DNA from: Chitinophagaceae bacterium
GTDB taxonomy: Bacteria; Bacteroidota; Bacteroidia; Chitinophagales; Chitinophagaceae
Assembly (NCBI GenBank): GCA_016721085.1
Contig: JADKJI010000021.1
Coordinates: forward strand, 1 to 64,000
Reading direction: 5' to 3'
Length of the DNA stretch: 64,000 nucleotides
Part shown: positions 28,424 through 36,481 of the stretch, in pieces
How positions within the stretch are numbered: position 1 is the stretch's first letter
Layout of the letters: the number at the start of each line of letters is the position of its first letter
Program-made: the position numbers and the translations under genes
Notes under the pieces: model-generated
Seen by the model: the letters and a program-made list of their open reading frames with translations, nothing else
Database searches by the model: none
Told to the model about the DNA's origin: nothing

Positions 28424-30649
28424 ATGATACGAATTAAAGGATCTTATTTTCTATTGCCCATCTTTATACAATTTATTTCTTTCGTTGCATACTCTCAGAA
28501 CTTTCATGTATCAATATATGGTAGTGATAATAATTCTGGAACAAGCACACACCCACTGGCCACTTTTGAAGCTGCTAAAAGAAAAGTAAATGAGTTTAAA
28601 GCAAAACATGATTTAAAATCCGGAGTCATAAATGTTTGGATTCATGGTGGAACATATGATCTCAAAAATACATTTTCTCTAACTGAATTGGATTCAGGAA
28701 CGCTAGCAAACCCAATTGTTTGGCAGGCAGTAAAGGGTGAAAAGGTTTCTATAACCGGTGGGAAAACTTTACCGGGAAAGCTGTTTCGAAAAGCACTCCC
28801 CAAAGAAATAGTTGCCCGGCTATCACCAACTGCGAGAGTCAATGTTGTATCGATTGATTTAAAGAAGTATGGGATCAGCGATTTTGGTAGTTATAAGCAA
28901 TATGGGCATGCATTGCCAGTAATTCCTTCGCCATTGGAATTATTTTACAATAATGAGCCAATGCCTGTTGCAAAGTATCCTAATAGTGGATTTATAAAGA
29001 TTGGAAAAGTTGTCGACAAAGGATCTGTCCCAAGAATTGGAGATAAGAGTGGGAAAGGGGCTAAGTTTCATTATACCGAATCACGAATTAATCGATGGGT
29101 TGGCCAAAAGGATATTTGGCTTCAAGGCACTTTCAATTATGGATTTGCAGATGATTGTATTGAGATTTCAAGTATTGATTCTATAGATAATTTGATAACA
29201 CTTACATCCCCGCATTTATATGGAGTTGCTTCAGGAAGGGATTTTCAGCAATACATTGCTTTGAATATATTAGAAGAATTAGATAGTCCCGGTGAATGGT
29301 ATTTGGATCGTTCCGATGGAATTCTTTATTTCTGGCCACCATCAGACTATAGTAAAGCGGTGTTTTCAGTATCTCTTCTTGAGAAACCCATTATAACTCT
29401 AAAGAATACGAGCAATTGCACTATAAAGGGGTTACAAGTTGAATCGGGTAGGGGTATAGGAATTTATATGGAAAACAGTAGCAATTGTTATATCAGCGAT
29501 TGTGTTGTAAGGAATATGGGAACATCTGGAATATTCATGGGGCAGGGGGCGGAATCTTTTTCAGATAGTTTGTCGATTGATGATTACGATGGTAAGGCTG
29601 TATCTGAGAATATTGGAAGTTTACAAAATCACATTTACAAGTACACGGCATGGGATAGAAATGCGGGACATGATAACGGTATTATTGGATGTGAAGTTTA
29701 TAATACAGGAAGCGGAGGTATCTACTTAAGTGGCGGAAGTAAACTTAAATTAATAAAGGGTAATAATGTAGTGGATAACTGCAAAATTCATGATTATAAC
29801 CGAAGGAATAAGTTTACCTGGGCAGGTATAAATATAGATGGCTGCGGAAATAGTGTTATTCATTGTGAGATATATAATTCTGACTGGCAGGGGATATATG
29901 TACATGGCAACGATCATGTGTTTGAGTACAATGAGATTCACCATGTAACTTTAAATTCGGATGACACATCTCCTTGGTATATAGGACGAGATCCAAGCGA
30001 CAGGGGGAATATAGTGAGGTATAATTATTTTCACCACTGTGGAAATCCAAACAGGATGAACATGGGTATTTATTGTGATGATTCTTCAACGGGAGTAACT
30101 GTTTTTGGTAATGTATTTTATAAGATGAGTACGAATCATGGGGTACTATTTTCAAATTCTGGTTGGCATTTGGTGATGAAGAATAATATAGTAGTAGATC
30201 CCATATCTGTTACTGCAGAAATTTCTGCTCATTACTATACCTGGGCTGCCGGGCAAACAGTAAATATGTTTGGAGAAAAGGGTCTATTGAGAAAGAGATT
30301 AACGGAGAATGTTCATTTTGATAAACCGCCATATTCAACAAGATACCCGGAACTGCTATCTTATCTTGATCCGATTATTACAGGAAAAGAATGGCAGGGT
30401 ATGAGGTCGAAGGGAAATGAGCTGAGTGGTAATGTGATAATTGGTGGTCCGGCGGAACCTGTAAGTTTAAAAGGGGGTGAATATGCTACAATGAGTTCAA
30501 CGAATAATTATGTTAGTAAAGATGATCCTGGATTTGTAAACATGAAGGGAGGTGATTTTACTTTGAAAGAAAGTTCGATAGTTTATAAGCAGATTATAGG
30601 TTTTCAGCCAGTGCCATTCAGGGAGATGGGTTTGCGGAAATCGAGATGA
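28424..30649 (+). CDS. Secreted right-handed parallel beta-helix protein
   Basis: A 741-residue exported protein (signal FIQFISFVAYSQ). The start of the mature part, FHVSIYGSDNNSGTSTHPLA, is the usual opening of bacterial beta-helix glycan enzymes. It is followed by INVWIHGGTYDLKNTFSL and a long beta-helix (NCTIKGLQVESGRGIGIYME, NSSNCYISDCVVRNMGTSGI, GIIGCEVYNTGSGGIYLSGG, NIDGCGNSVIHCEIYNSDWQ). The layout resembles the GH141/GH120 type of glycosidases; the catalytic residues cannot be assigned. Its last codons (SR and TGA) lie inside the repeat at site C, suggesting the 3' end was changed by repeat insertion. Confidence 0.75.
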   Translation: MIRIKGSYFLLPIFIQFISFVAYSQNFHVSIYGSDNNSGTSTHPLATFEAAKRKVNEFKAKHDLKSGVINVWIHGGTYDLKNTFSLTELDSGTLANPIVWQAVKGEKVSITGGKTLPGKLFRKALPKEIVARLSPTARVNVVSIDLKKYGISDFGSYKQYGHALPVIPSPLELFYNNEPMPVAKYPNSGFIKIGKVVDKGSVPRIGDKSGKGAKFHYTESRINRWVGQKDIWLQGTFNYGFADDCIEISSIDSIDNLITLTSPHLYGVASGRDFQQYIALNILEELDSPGEWYLDRSDGILYFWPPSDYSKAVFSVSLLEKPIITLKNTSNCTIKGLQVESGRGIGIYMENSSNCYISDCVVRNMGTSGIFMGQGAESFSDSLSIDDYDGKAVSENIGSLQNHIYKYTAWDRNAGHDNGIIGCEVYNTGSGGIYLSGGSKLKLIKGNNVVDNCKIHDYNRRNKFTWAGINIDGCGNSVIHCEIYNSDWQGIYVHGNDHVFEYNEIHHVTLNSDDTSPWYIGRDPSDRGNIVRYNYFHHCGNPNRMNMGIYCDDSSTGVTVFGNVFYKMSTNHGVLFSNSGWHLVMKNNIVVDPISVTAEISAHYYTWAAGQTVNMFGEKGLLRKRLTENVHFDKPPYSTRYPELLSYLDPIITGKEWQGMRSKGNELSGNVIIGGPAEPVSLKGGEYATMSSTNNYVSKDDPGFVNMKGGDFTLKESSIVYKQIIGFQPVPFREMGLRKSR

Positions 30650-30690
30650 CTTCTCCCGAGATGTCATCCTCAAGAGTGGACATCTCCCAA
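30641..30690. repeat. Palindromic REP-like repeat (site C)
   Basis: Contains GAGATGACTTCTCCC (30643-30657) followed by GAGATGTCATC (30658-30668) and ACATCTCCC. It is a partly decayed copy of the same palindrome as sites A and D. The stop codon of the beta-helix gene (30647-30649) lies inside it. It marks the left boundary of the RAYT region. Confidence 0.68.
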
Positions 30691-30848
30691 GTCTTAAACA
30701 CTAGTTGGTTTTCTTACCAAATATGCTTTTTCACCATTCCATATACAAACTAAGTTATTAAAAATAAAGTAGTACCCTACCACTAAACCTACTTTCACTA
30801 TCGCAACTTCATAATAGTTTTGAATTTTGTTCATTAAAATTTAAAGCT

Positions 30849-31457
30849 ATGCCTATCAATCCAAGGTATTTGGCAACATTCGAGTGTGGGAAAAAGTATC
30901 ATGTATTTAACAGAACACACAAAGGCTTATTACTTTTTAAGGATGATGATGATTACAACAGATTCCTCGAGAAAACGGTTAAATACATATTGCCATATGT
31001 AGAAATGCACTCCTTTAGTTTGCTGCCAAATCACTTTCATTTCTTCTTTCATTTCAAAGAACTTCCGGAAGAGGTGTATATTAAAAAGTTTAAATCACCA
31101 CATGCATTTTTGCGGGAACAGTTTAGATTTTTATTTATTTCTCACACTCTTTACATGAATGAAAAGTATGAAAGGCATGGAGGTTTGTTCAGCCGGCCAT
31201 TTAGAAGAATTGAAGTGGAGGGAATGGAGTATGCTAAACAGATGATTTTTTATATTCATTGGAATCATGTTCACCATGATATCTCCAACAAAATAGAGGA
31301 CTATCCATATAGTTCTTATTATGAATTTATTTGCGATTGTCCTGGTTTAGTAAAAAAAGAGACTGTATTAGAGTGGTTTGGTGGCCTTGAGAATTTTATA
31401 AGGGAACATAAGGAGCAGGGATCTCATTACCTTAATTTTAAGTTCAGGATGGAATAA
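30849..31457 (+). CDS. REP-associated tyrosine transposase (RAYT), Y1/HUH family
   Basis: A 202-residue Y1 transposase of the TnpA-REP type. The metal-binding HUH motif is at residues 61-66 (NHFHFF, His62 and His64) within SLLPNHFHFFFHF. The catalytic Tyr is probably Tyr135 in KQMIFYIHWNHVHHD. The C-terminal signature DYPYSSYYEF is shared with RAYT proteins rather than with IS200/IS605 TnpA. The gene sits alone between palindromic repeats at 30641-30690 and 31538-31579. RAYTs are usually single-copy, do not carry long terminal repeats, and process REP palindromes. Confidence 0.83.
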   Translation: MPINPRYLATFECGKKYHVFNRTHKGLLLFKDDDDYNRFLEKTVKYILPYVEMHSFSLLPNHFHFFFHFKELPEEVYIKKFKSPHAFLREQFRFLFISHTLYMNEKYERHGGLFSRPFRRIEVEGMEYAKQMIFYIHWNHVHHDISNKIEDYPYSSYYEFICDCPGLVKKETVLEWFGGLENFIREHKEQGSHYLNFKFRME

Positions 31458-31490
31458 GTGGTTGTAAAAACTATAGGAAAAAATGAGACT

Positions 31491-31516
31491 AAAATGAGGA
31501 TTTTCTCATTTTTTTT
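31491..31516 (+). terminator. Terminator of the RAYT gene
   Basis: AAAATGAG (31491-31498) pairs with CTCATTTT (31505-31512). The T-run is eight bases long (31509-31516). It lies 34 bases after the RAYT stop codon, between the gene and repeat site D. Confidence 0.7.
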
Positions 31517-31537
31517 AGTTTTTTCCTCTTCTCCGAG

Positions 31538-31580
31538 GTTGACATCTCCCGAGATGTCATCTCGGGAGATGACATCTCGA
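31538..31580. repeat. Palindromic REP-like repeat (site D)
   Basis: The best copy: perfect 14-base arms, CGAGATGTCATCTC (31550-31563), GG, GAGATGACATCTCG (31566-31579), preceded by GGTTGACATCTCCC (31538-31551). Shares 35 bases with site A (15995-16029). It lies between the RAYT terminator and the convergent dCMP deaminase gene. Confidence 0.82.
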
Positions 31581-31587
31581 TTACCCC

Positions 31588-32085
31588 TCACACATCCCTC
31601 TCATTAAACGACAACACCAAATTATCAATCCCCGCCTCCACCTTCCTGTACCTCACCCCAGCCATATCCAACATTAACCGCGAAGCCTTGGCCGAATCGG
31701 TTGACTGATATTTATCTGAAAGAAACACCACCTCCGTTATGCCAGATTGTATGATCGCTTTTGTGCACTCATTACATGGAAAAAGTGCGGTATATATCTT
31801 ACACCCCTTTAAATCCATCCCGATATTATTAAGGATGGCATTTAATTCAGCATGACAAACAAACGGATATTTCGTATCAAGAAAATCTCCCTGTTTGCTC
31901 CAGGGAAACTCATCATCACTGCAACCTATCGGTAATCCATTATACCCAGCCCCTACAATCTTGTTCTTATCATTCACAATGCAGGCTCCCACCTGCGTAC
32001 TTGGGTCCTTACTTCGTTTTGCCGATAATAAGGCTACACCCATAAAATATTCATCCCATGAAATATAATCTTGTCGCTTTTTCAA
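31588..32085 (-). CDS. dCMP deaminase family protein
   Basis: A 165-residue zinc-dependent deaminase. The first zinc motif, HAE, is at residues 78-80 (VCHAELNAIL), with the proton-shuttling Glu. The second, PCNEC, is at 103-107, giving the two Cys ligands. GACIVNDKNKIVGAGYNGLP is typical of the dCMP deaminase family (ComEB-like), which makes dUMP for thymidylate synthesis. Full length. The 3' end abuts the repeat of site D. Confidence 0.88.
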   Translation of the reverse strand: MKKRQDYISWDEYFMGVALLSAKRSKDPSTQVGACIVNDKNKIVGAGYNGLPIGCSDDEFPWSKQGDFLDTKYPFVCHAELNAILNNIGMDLKGCKIYTALFPCNECTKAIIQSGITEVVFLSDKYQSTDSAKASRLMLDMAGVRYRKVEAGIDNLVLSFNERDV

Positions 32086-32160
32086 TTTGTTCCTGTTTGA
32101 ATGGATTAATCTGTTTGCACGAATTTATGGTTTTTGAGCAAAAGCAATTAACAGCAATAG

Positions 32161-32754
32161 CTACTTCCATATATGAAATTTCAACCTGAACTTCTTTTCA
32201 ATGATTAATGACCGCCAGTCTATAAATAGCAATGCAAAAAGTAATAAAAGCCCCACCAGTAATCCAGCAAATGATTTAAAGGTGAGTATGCCCCTAAGCA
32301 AGCTTTCTGTATTCTCTGTGGCATATTTACCTAATAAAACAGCTGCACTGTCGCTTATGAATTTTCCTGTAAAGAAAGCAGGTATCAGATAGATAGGCTT
32401 CATGCGGGCAATTCCGCCTGCTACAAATAGAGGTGTGGAAGGAAGTGGCATCAATGTATATAACAAAATGAAGAACTGGCTTTTCCAACCATTATCCTTT
32501 AACTGGTTTCCTAAAAACCGGATATCATCATTTTTGGATTGGATGAATAACCTGTTTGAGACTTGTGGTATATAAAGTGTAAGTATATATCTGCCTATGA
32601 TGGAACCAATAACCCCTATGAATATTACAGGCCAAACTGGTAAACCAAACATGATTTGGAAAAGTATCATTACCGTGAAGGCAGGTGGCAAGGGGAGAGG
32701 GGTGATATCCACCGCAATCGCTCCTAAAAATACCAGTAAATATTGCCACCACAT
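32161..32754 (-). CDS. VTT/DedA-like membrane protein
   Basis: A 197-residue membrane protein with about five hydrophobic segments. The pattern VWPVIFIGVIGSIIGRYILT, PQVSNRLFI, FILLYTLMPLPSTPLFVAGG and KPIYLIPAFFTGKFISDS is that of VTT (SNARE-associated/DedA/YqaA-like) proteins, with a conserved Arg in the GSIIGRY turn and Pro-rich re-entrant segments. Function probably lipid-related or unknown. A structured hairpin (32807-32852) lies in the leader between this gene and the Rieske gene. Confidence 0.62.
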   Translation of the reverse strand: MWWQYLLVFLGAIAVDITPLPLPPAFTVMILFQIMFGLPVWPVIFIGVIGSIIGRYILTLYIPQVSNRLFIQSKNDDIRFLGNQLKDNGWKSQFFILLYTLMPLPSTPLFVAGGIARMKPIYLIPAFFTGKFISDSAAVLLGKYATENTESLLRGILTFKSFAGLLVGLLLLFALLFIDWRSLIIEKKFRLKFHIWK

Positions 32755-32806
32755 ATAGCTTCTGTTTTCTTCCTTCTAATTTCCATCATTCCACACATTA
32801 AAACCA

Positions 32807-32852
32807 CGAGCAGGCTCCTGATTGGAAATGATTGTCATCAGGAAAACGCTCG
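32807..32852. other. Two-tier hairpin between Rieske and VTT-like genes
   Basis: CGAGC (32807-32811) pairs with GCTCG (32848-32852), and inside it CCTGAT (32817-32822) pairs with ATCAGG (32837-32842). On the minus strand it lies about 55 bases after the Rieske stop, so it may terminate the HflX-Rieske transcript. It could also form part of the VTT gene leader. Confidence 0.45.
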
Positions 32853-32907
32853 GCCTTCCTATTTTTTTATGTGGAAAGGGTAATTTGTTGAAGCTGTAGA
32901 AAGGAAA

Positions 32908-33264
32908 TTACATCCAACTGAATAGGCCACCTTTATCCTGCGCAAGGTAAACGCCATCTTCTCGTATCTCTACCGGCCAATGCTTAAGGTAATATCCCTC
33001 GCCACTGGTGTTACGACCATTTTTGATACTGAATTTGTAACGGTGAAGAGGACAAACTACATTTCCCAGTACGTCTATATAGCCACTTGAAAGCAGCCCT
33101 CCGGCATGCGGACATTTATTTGCGAACGCGAATAAGCCATCTTCGAATTGGCCGATACATAGTTTTTTGCCATTGAAGTCAACCAAAGCTATCCTGTTTT
33201 CTCCGAATTCAAGTTCGGCTTCTGCTGTAGCAATCTTATGCCATGTATACCCTTTTTCACTCAT
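32908..33264 (-). CDS. Rieske (2Fe-2S) domain protein
   Basis: A 118-residue Rieske protein with cluster ligands Cys51 and His53 (CPHAGG) and Cys71 and His74 (CPLHRYKF). No membrane anchor and no catalytic partner domain, so it resembles soluble Rieske ferredoxins of the NirD/ferredoxin type, which pass electrons. Its start ATG shares one base with the HflX stop (TGATG), indicating translational coupling. Partner enzyme unknown. Confidence 0.87.
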   Translation of the reverse strand: MSEKGYTWHKIATAEAELEFGENRIALVDFNGKKLCIGQFEDGLFAFANKCPHAGGLLSSGYIDVLGNVVCPLHRYKFSIKNGRNTSGEGYYLKHWPVEIREDGVYLAQDKGGLFSWM

Positions 33265-34454
33265 CAGTATAGGAACTCGCTTTTATATGGGTATCTCACT
33301 TTGTAAATCTCGCGAACCTTATTTAAGATAGTACTGCGTAATTCTTCAATGTTTCTTTTTTCGGTAGCTGAAACGAATACACAATTGCCCTGCAATTCAT
33401 TTTCCCATCTTTCTTTTAGCTCTTTTATAATATCAACTTTTACTTCTTCTTCCAACCAGGGATCAAAAGTACTTTTCTCATAAAGGTCCATCTTATTGAA
33501 GATGGTTATTATCGGTTTATCGAATGCTTTTATTTCCTGTAAGGTGGTATTTACTACACCTATCTGCTCTTCGTATTGGGCGTGTGAAGTATCTACCACA
33601 TGAAGCAATATATCTGCTTCCCTTACTTCATCCAACGTACTTTTAAAACTCTCAACAAGATGATGTGGCAGTTTTCGGATAAACCCAACCGTATCACTTA
33701 ACAGGAAAGGAGTGTTTTCAAAAACTACTTTTCTTGTAGTAGTGTCAAGTGTTGCGAATAATTTATTCTCGGCAAAAACCTCACTCTTGCTTAATAAAGT
33801 CATGAGGGTTGATTTGCCTACGTTGGTATATCCAACGAGTGCTACCCTTATGAATTCTCCCCGGTCCTTACGCTGTATCGAAGCCTGTTTGTCAATTACG
33901 GATAGACGTTTGCGTAATAAAGAGATTTTATCTTTTACTATACGACGGTCGGTTTCAATTTCTGTTTCACCAGGTCCTCTTGTACCAATACCACCTCCTA
34001 ACCTTTCCAGGTGACCCCACATACCTTTCAATCTTGGTAATAGATATTGGTATTGCGCCAGCTCTACCTGTGTTCTTGCCTGAGCTGTTTTTGCCCTGTT
34101 TGCGAAAATATCGAGGATGAGATCACTTCTGTCGATTGTTTTTGCATCAATGGCTTTCTCGATATTCTGTATCTGTGCACCACTTAGTTCATCATCAAAT
34201 ATCACCACATGTATATTGCGACCCTCAATATATTTCTTGATCTCTTCCAGTTTTCCTTTGCCTACAAATGTGCGGCTATCGGGATGTGGTAGTCGTTGGG
34301 TGAATCGCTTAACAGCAGTAGCGCCAGCGGTTTCGGCAAGAAATGCCAATTCCTCCAGGTATTCTTTTACCTGTTCTTCAGTCTGTTCTTTATGGATTAA
34401 TCCAACAAGTACAGCCCTTTCCTCTTTTTGTATCTTATTCTTTTTATCTATCAA
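33264..34454 (-). CDS. hflX: GTPase HflX
   Basis: A 396-residue ribosome-associated GTPase. The N-terminal nucleotide-binding region has RLPHPDSRTFVGKGKLEEI, IFDDELSGAQIQNIEKA, and the glycine-rich GGGIGTRGPGETEIETDRR. The G domain has G1 GYTNVGKST (208-216), G3 DTVGF (254-258), G4 NKMD (320-323) and the SATEK of G5. HflX splits stalled 70S ribosomes under stress. Coupled to the Rieske gene by a one-base overlap. Confidence 0.93.
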   Translation of the reverse strand: MIDKKNKIQKEERAVLVGLIHKEQTEEQVKEYLEELAFLAETAGATAVKRFTQRLPHPDSRTFVGKGKLEEIKKYIEGRNIHVVIFDDELSGAQIQNIEKAIDAKTIDRSDLILDIFANRAKTAQARTQVELAQYQYLLPRLKGMWGHLERLGGGIGTRGPGETEIETDRRIVKDKISLLRKRLSVIDKQASIQRKDRGEFIRVALVGYTNVGKSTLMTLLSKSEVFAENKLFATLDTTTRKVVFENTPFLLSDTVGFIRKLPHHLVESFKSTLDEVREADILLHVVDTSHAQYEEQIGVVNTTLQEIKAFDKPIITIFNKMDLYEKSTFDPWLEEEVKVDIIKELKERWENELQGNCVFVSATEKRNIEELRSTILNKVREIYKVRYPYKSEFLY

Positions 34455-34511
34455 AACACCTTATTTATACTGCAAAAATAATTTAATTGAAATTGGTAGC
34501 GGTTTTAAAAT

Positions 34512-34540
34512 GAAAAAGCGAACACCTTTCGGTATTCGCT
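34512..34540 (-). terminator. Terminator of the minus-strand barrel-protein gene
   Basis: Ten-base stem with one mismatch (AGCGAACACC 34517-34526 with GGTATTCGCT 34531-34540) and a tetraloop. On the minus strand it is followed by a T-run. It lies about 20 bases after the stop of the gene ending at 34562. Confidence 0.75.
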
Positions 34541-34561
34541 CTTCAATATCTTATCCTGTAA

Positions 34562-35302
34562 TTACAGTCCGCTGATAGTAATACCAACCTGTAAAGGGCG
34601 GATATCTGGTCCAAATCCGTCTTTTACAAAGGCATTTAACTGGTAACTGGCGTAAATACTGAAAATTCCGTATCCGATTCGGCCCATGGCACTTATTCGG
34701 CTGGAATTAAAGTAACGCTTGGCTTTTTCTTTACTTGTGTAAGCGTTTAATGTTGTACCTGTTGAGTTCTGGAATGTTTTACCTTTTGTTCCTGCGCTTA
34801 ACAAGGTTCCAACTTTTACACCAAGGGCAGCTTTAAAACTCTTATTTGGAGTTTCCGGGTTTTTTGTAAAACGTAGTTCTAATGGAGCTTCAAGATAAGC
34901 AGTGGTGAGCTTGTATTTCTTGAAATGGCTGGTATCTGATTTATCCTGGAAGGTCAGTTCATCTTTATCCTTACCGCTAATATCAATATATGTTTTGCTG
35001 AAATACACATTATCACTGGCAATACCGGCACCAAGTGCTACACTGATTCGTGGATCCGTTTTAAAAGGGAAATCGAGAAGGAAGTAGAAATTAAATGTAC
35101 GCGGAATGCCTTTCGTATTGATGGAATCAGGAACCTGCGTCCAATGATTATATCCTAACTGAATCAGGAAATGGTCTTTGGGCCTGTTGGCGATATTTAT
35201 CTTACTCCAGTCCTTTTTGGGTTTCGGTGCATTAAAGCTGCTATCCTGGGCATTTGCCGTAAACATTGCGAGCGCCAGTACTAAGAAAACTACGTTCTTC
35301 AT
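34562..35302 (-). CDS. Outer-membrane beta-barrel protein
   Basis: Signal peptide MKNVVFLVLALAMFTANAQ, then a 225-residue barrel: KDHFLIQLGYNHWTQV, RTFNFYFLLDFPF, ISVALGAGIASDNVYFS, TAYLEAPLELRFT, FKAALGVKVGTLLSAGTK, ISAMGRIGYGIFSIYASYQL. It ends QVGITISGL. The LEAPLELRF pattern is shared by PorT-like/OMP_b-brl proteins of Bacteroidota. Function unknown; monocistronic, with its own terminator. Confidence 0.78.
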   Translation of the reverse strand: MKNVVFLVLALAMFTANAQDSSFNAPKPKKDWSKINIANRPKDHFLIQLGYNHWTQVPDSINTKGIPRTFNFYFLLDFPFKTDPRISVALGAGIASDNVYFSKTYIDISGKDKDELTFQDKSDTSHFKKYKLTTAYLEAPLELRFTKNPETPNKSFKAALGVKVGTLLSAGTKGKTFQNSTGTTLNAYTSKEKAKRYFNSSRISAMGRIGYGIFSIYASYQLNAFVKDGFGPDIRPLQVGITISGL

Positions 35303-35587
35303 AATTTCGTAATGAGTGTCAAAAGTATCTTCTAACCGGGTTAATGAAAGGTTAAGTTTGGTTTTTGGGGTATAACCGGGATGGAAAGAAGCAACCCTCT
35401 ATTACTTGTCAATTTCCATTCGCAATTATGCTTTTCCAGAAACAAATCAGGCACAAAGGTCAAAGATTCACATAGTACTGATGCCATTTTGGTTTCGGCT
35501 ATGTGACCCGTTTCCCTTGTGCCTTCGAAAAAAAACTTCAACCGTCATTCCAAAACCAAATCTTCCTGTCTTCCCGGTTATTAAAAG

Positions 35588-35661
35588 TGGACCCTGTTGG
35601 GATCGAACCAACGACCCTCTGATTATGAGTCAGATGCTCTAACCGTCTGAGCTAAGGGTCC
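35588..35661 (-). tRNA. tRNA with anticodon CAU (Ile2 or Met)
   Basis: All stems pair: acceptor GGACCCT with AGGGTCC, D stem GCTC with GAGC, anticodon stem TCTGA with TCAGA around loop CTCATAA (anticodon CAT), T stem GTTGG with CCAAC and loop TTCGATC. Discriminator A; CCA is not encoded. The C4-G69 and C5-G68 pairs match the lysidine synthase determinants of tRNA-Ile2, so I lean to Ile (CAU, modified) over elongator Met. Confidence 0.9.
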
Positions 35662-35818
35662 TTCGGAGAGACCGTTAGCTTTTGGCTGCCGGCCTCCGAG
35701 GCCTGCAAAAGTAGAAAAAAACAGCAAGCGACACCAATAAATTCTTAATTACAAAATACATTAATTTGTGGGCAGCTAAGATTGGGTAATTTGGGTCTTA
35801 TCTTCGATTGCTATTATT

Positions 35819-36394
35819 ATGTTATCTCCTTCAGAAATAAGGGAACTTCAACGCAGGCTGGCCGTTTATGACGACGAATCAGCCTATAAGGAATTATTTC
35901 TGGTCTACTATAAACCACTTCAACAATTCGCGTTCTCCTTTATTAAGTCTCAGGAACTGGCCGAAGAGATCGTTTCAGATGTTTTCCTGAAAATTTGGGA
36001 AAAAAGGGCTGAATTGGAAGCTATCGGGAACCTGAAAGTGTATTTATATGTAAGTATTAAGAATACCGCCCTCAAATATCTCCTAAAACAAAAAAGACAG
36101 GTAGCTATAAGCCTGGATGAACTGGATATAGAGCTGGAAAGTTTCCATTGGACACCAGAAGAACTTATCCTGACGGCGGAAATGATGAAAAAGATAGAAG
36201 AAGCTATCAATGACCTGCCCCCCCGCTGCAAAATAATTTTCAAACTTATAAAGGAAGACCAGCTTCGTTATAAGGAAGTAGCAGAAATTCTCAATGTTTC
36301 TGTAAAAACCATTGATAGTCAATTAGCTATAGCGCTTAAAAAGATCAGCAAAGCTATTCAGCTCGACCTGGAAAGGGTCATCCGCAATAATTAG
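35819..36394 (+). CDS. ECF sigma factor of the SusCD region
   Basis: A 191-residue sigma-70 family protein of the Bacteroidetes ECF type. Region 2 has YDDESAYKELFLVYYKPLQQ, AEEIVSDVFLKIWEKRAEL, LKVYLYVSIKNTALKYL; region 4 has LPPRCKIIFKLIKEDQLRY, EVAEILNVSVKTIDSQLAIA. It heads the PUL, with a FecR gene 87 bases downstream and SusC with an STN domain after that. This is the standard layout of surface-signal-controlled SusCD regulation, as in SusC/SigX-type systems. Confidence 0.92.
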   Translation: MLSPSEIRELQRRLAVYDDESAYKELFLVYYKPLQQFAFSFIKSQELAEEIVSDVFLKIWEKRAELEAIGNLKVYLYVSIKNTALKYLLKQKRQVAISLDELDIELESFHWTPEELILTAEMMKKIEEAINDLPPRCKIIFKLIKEDQLRYKEVAEILNVSVKTIDSQLAIALKKISKAIQLDLERVIRNN

Positions 36395-36481
36395 TTACAC
36401 TTATTTAAAAAAAAGTTAAAAAGGACTTAGTAGATTTTTAGGGGAATCGGGTCCTTAAGGTTCTAGACTGCCTGTTTGTTT

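Noticed and set aside
30849..31457. Classical IS200/IS605 insertion sequence
   Set aside because: The C-terminal PYSSYY signature and lack of a TnpB gene fit a RAYT better, and the flanking palindromes are also found alone elsewhere.
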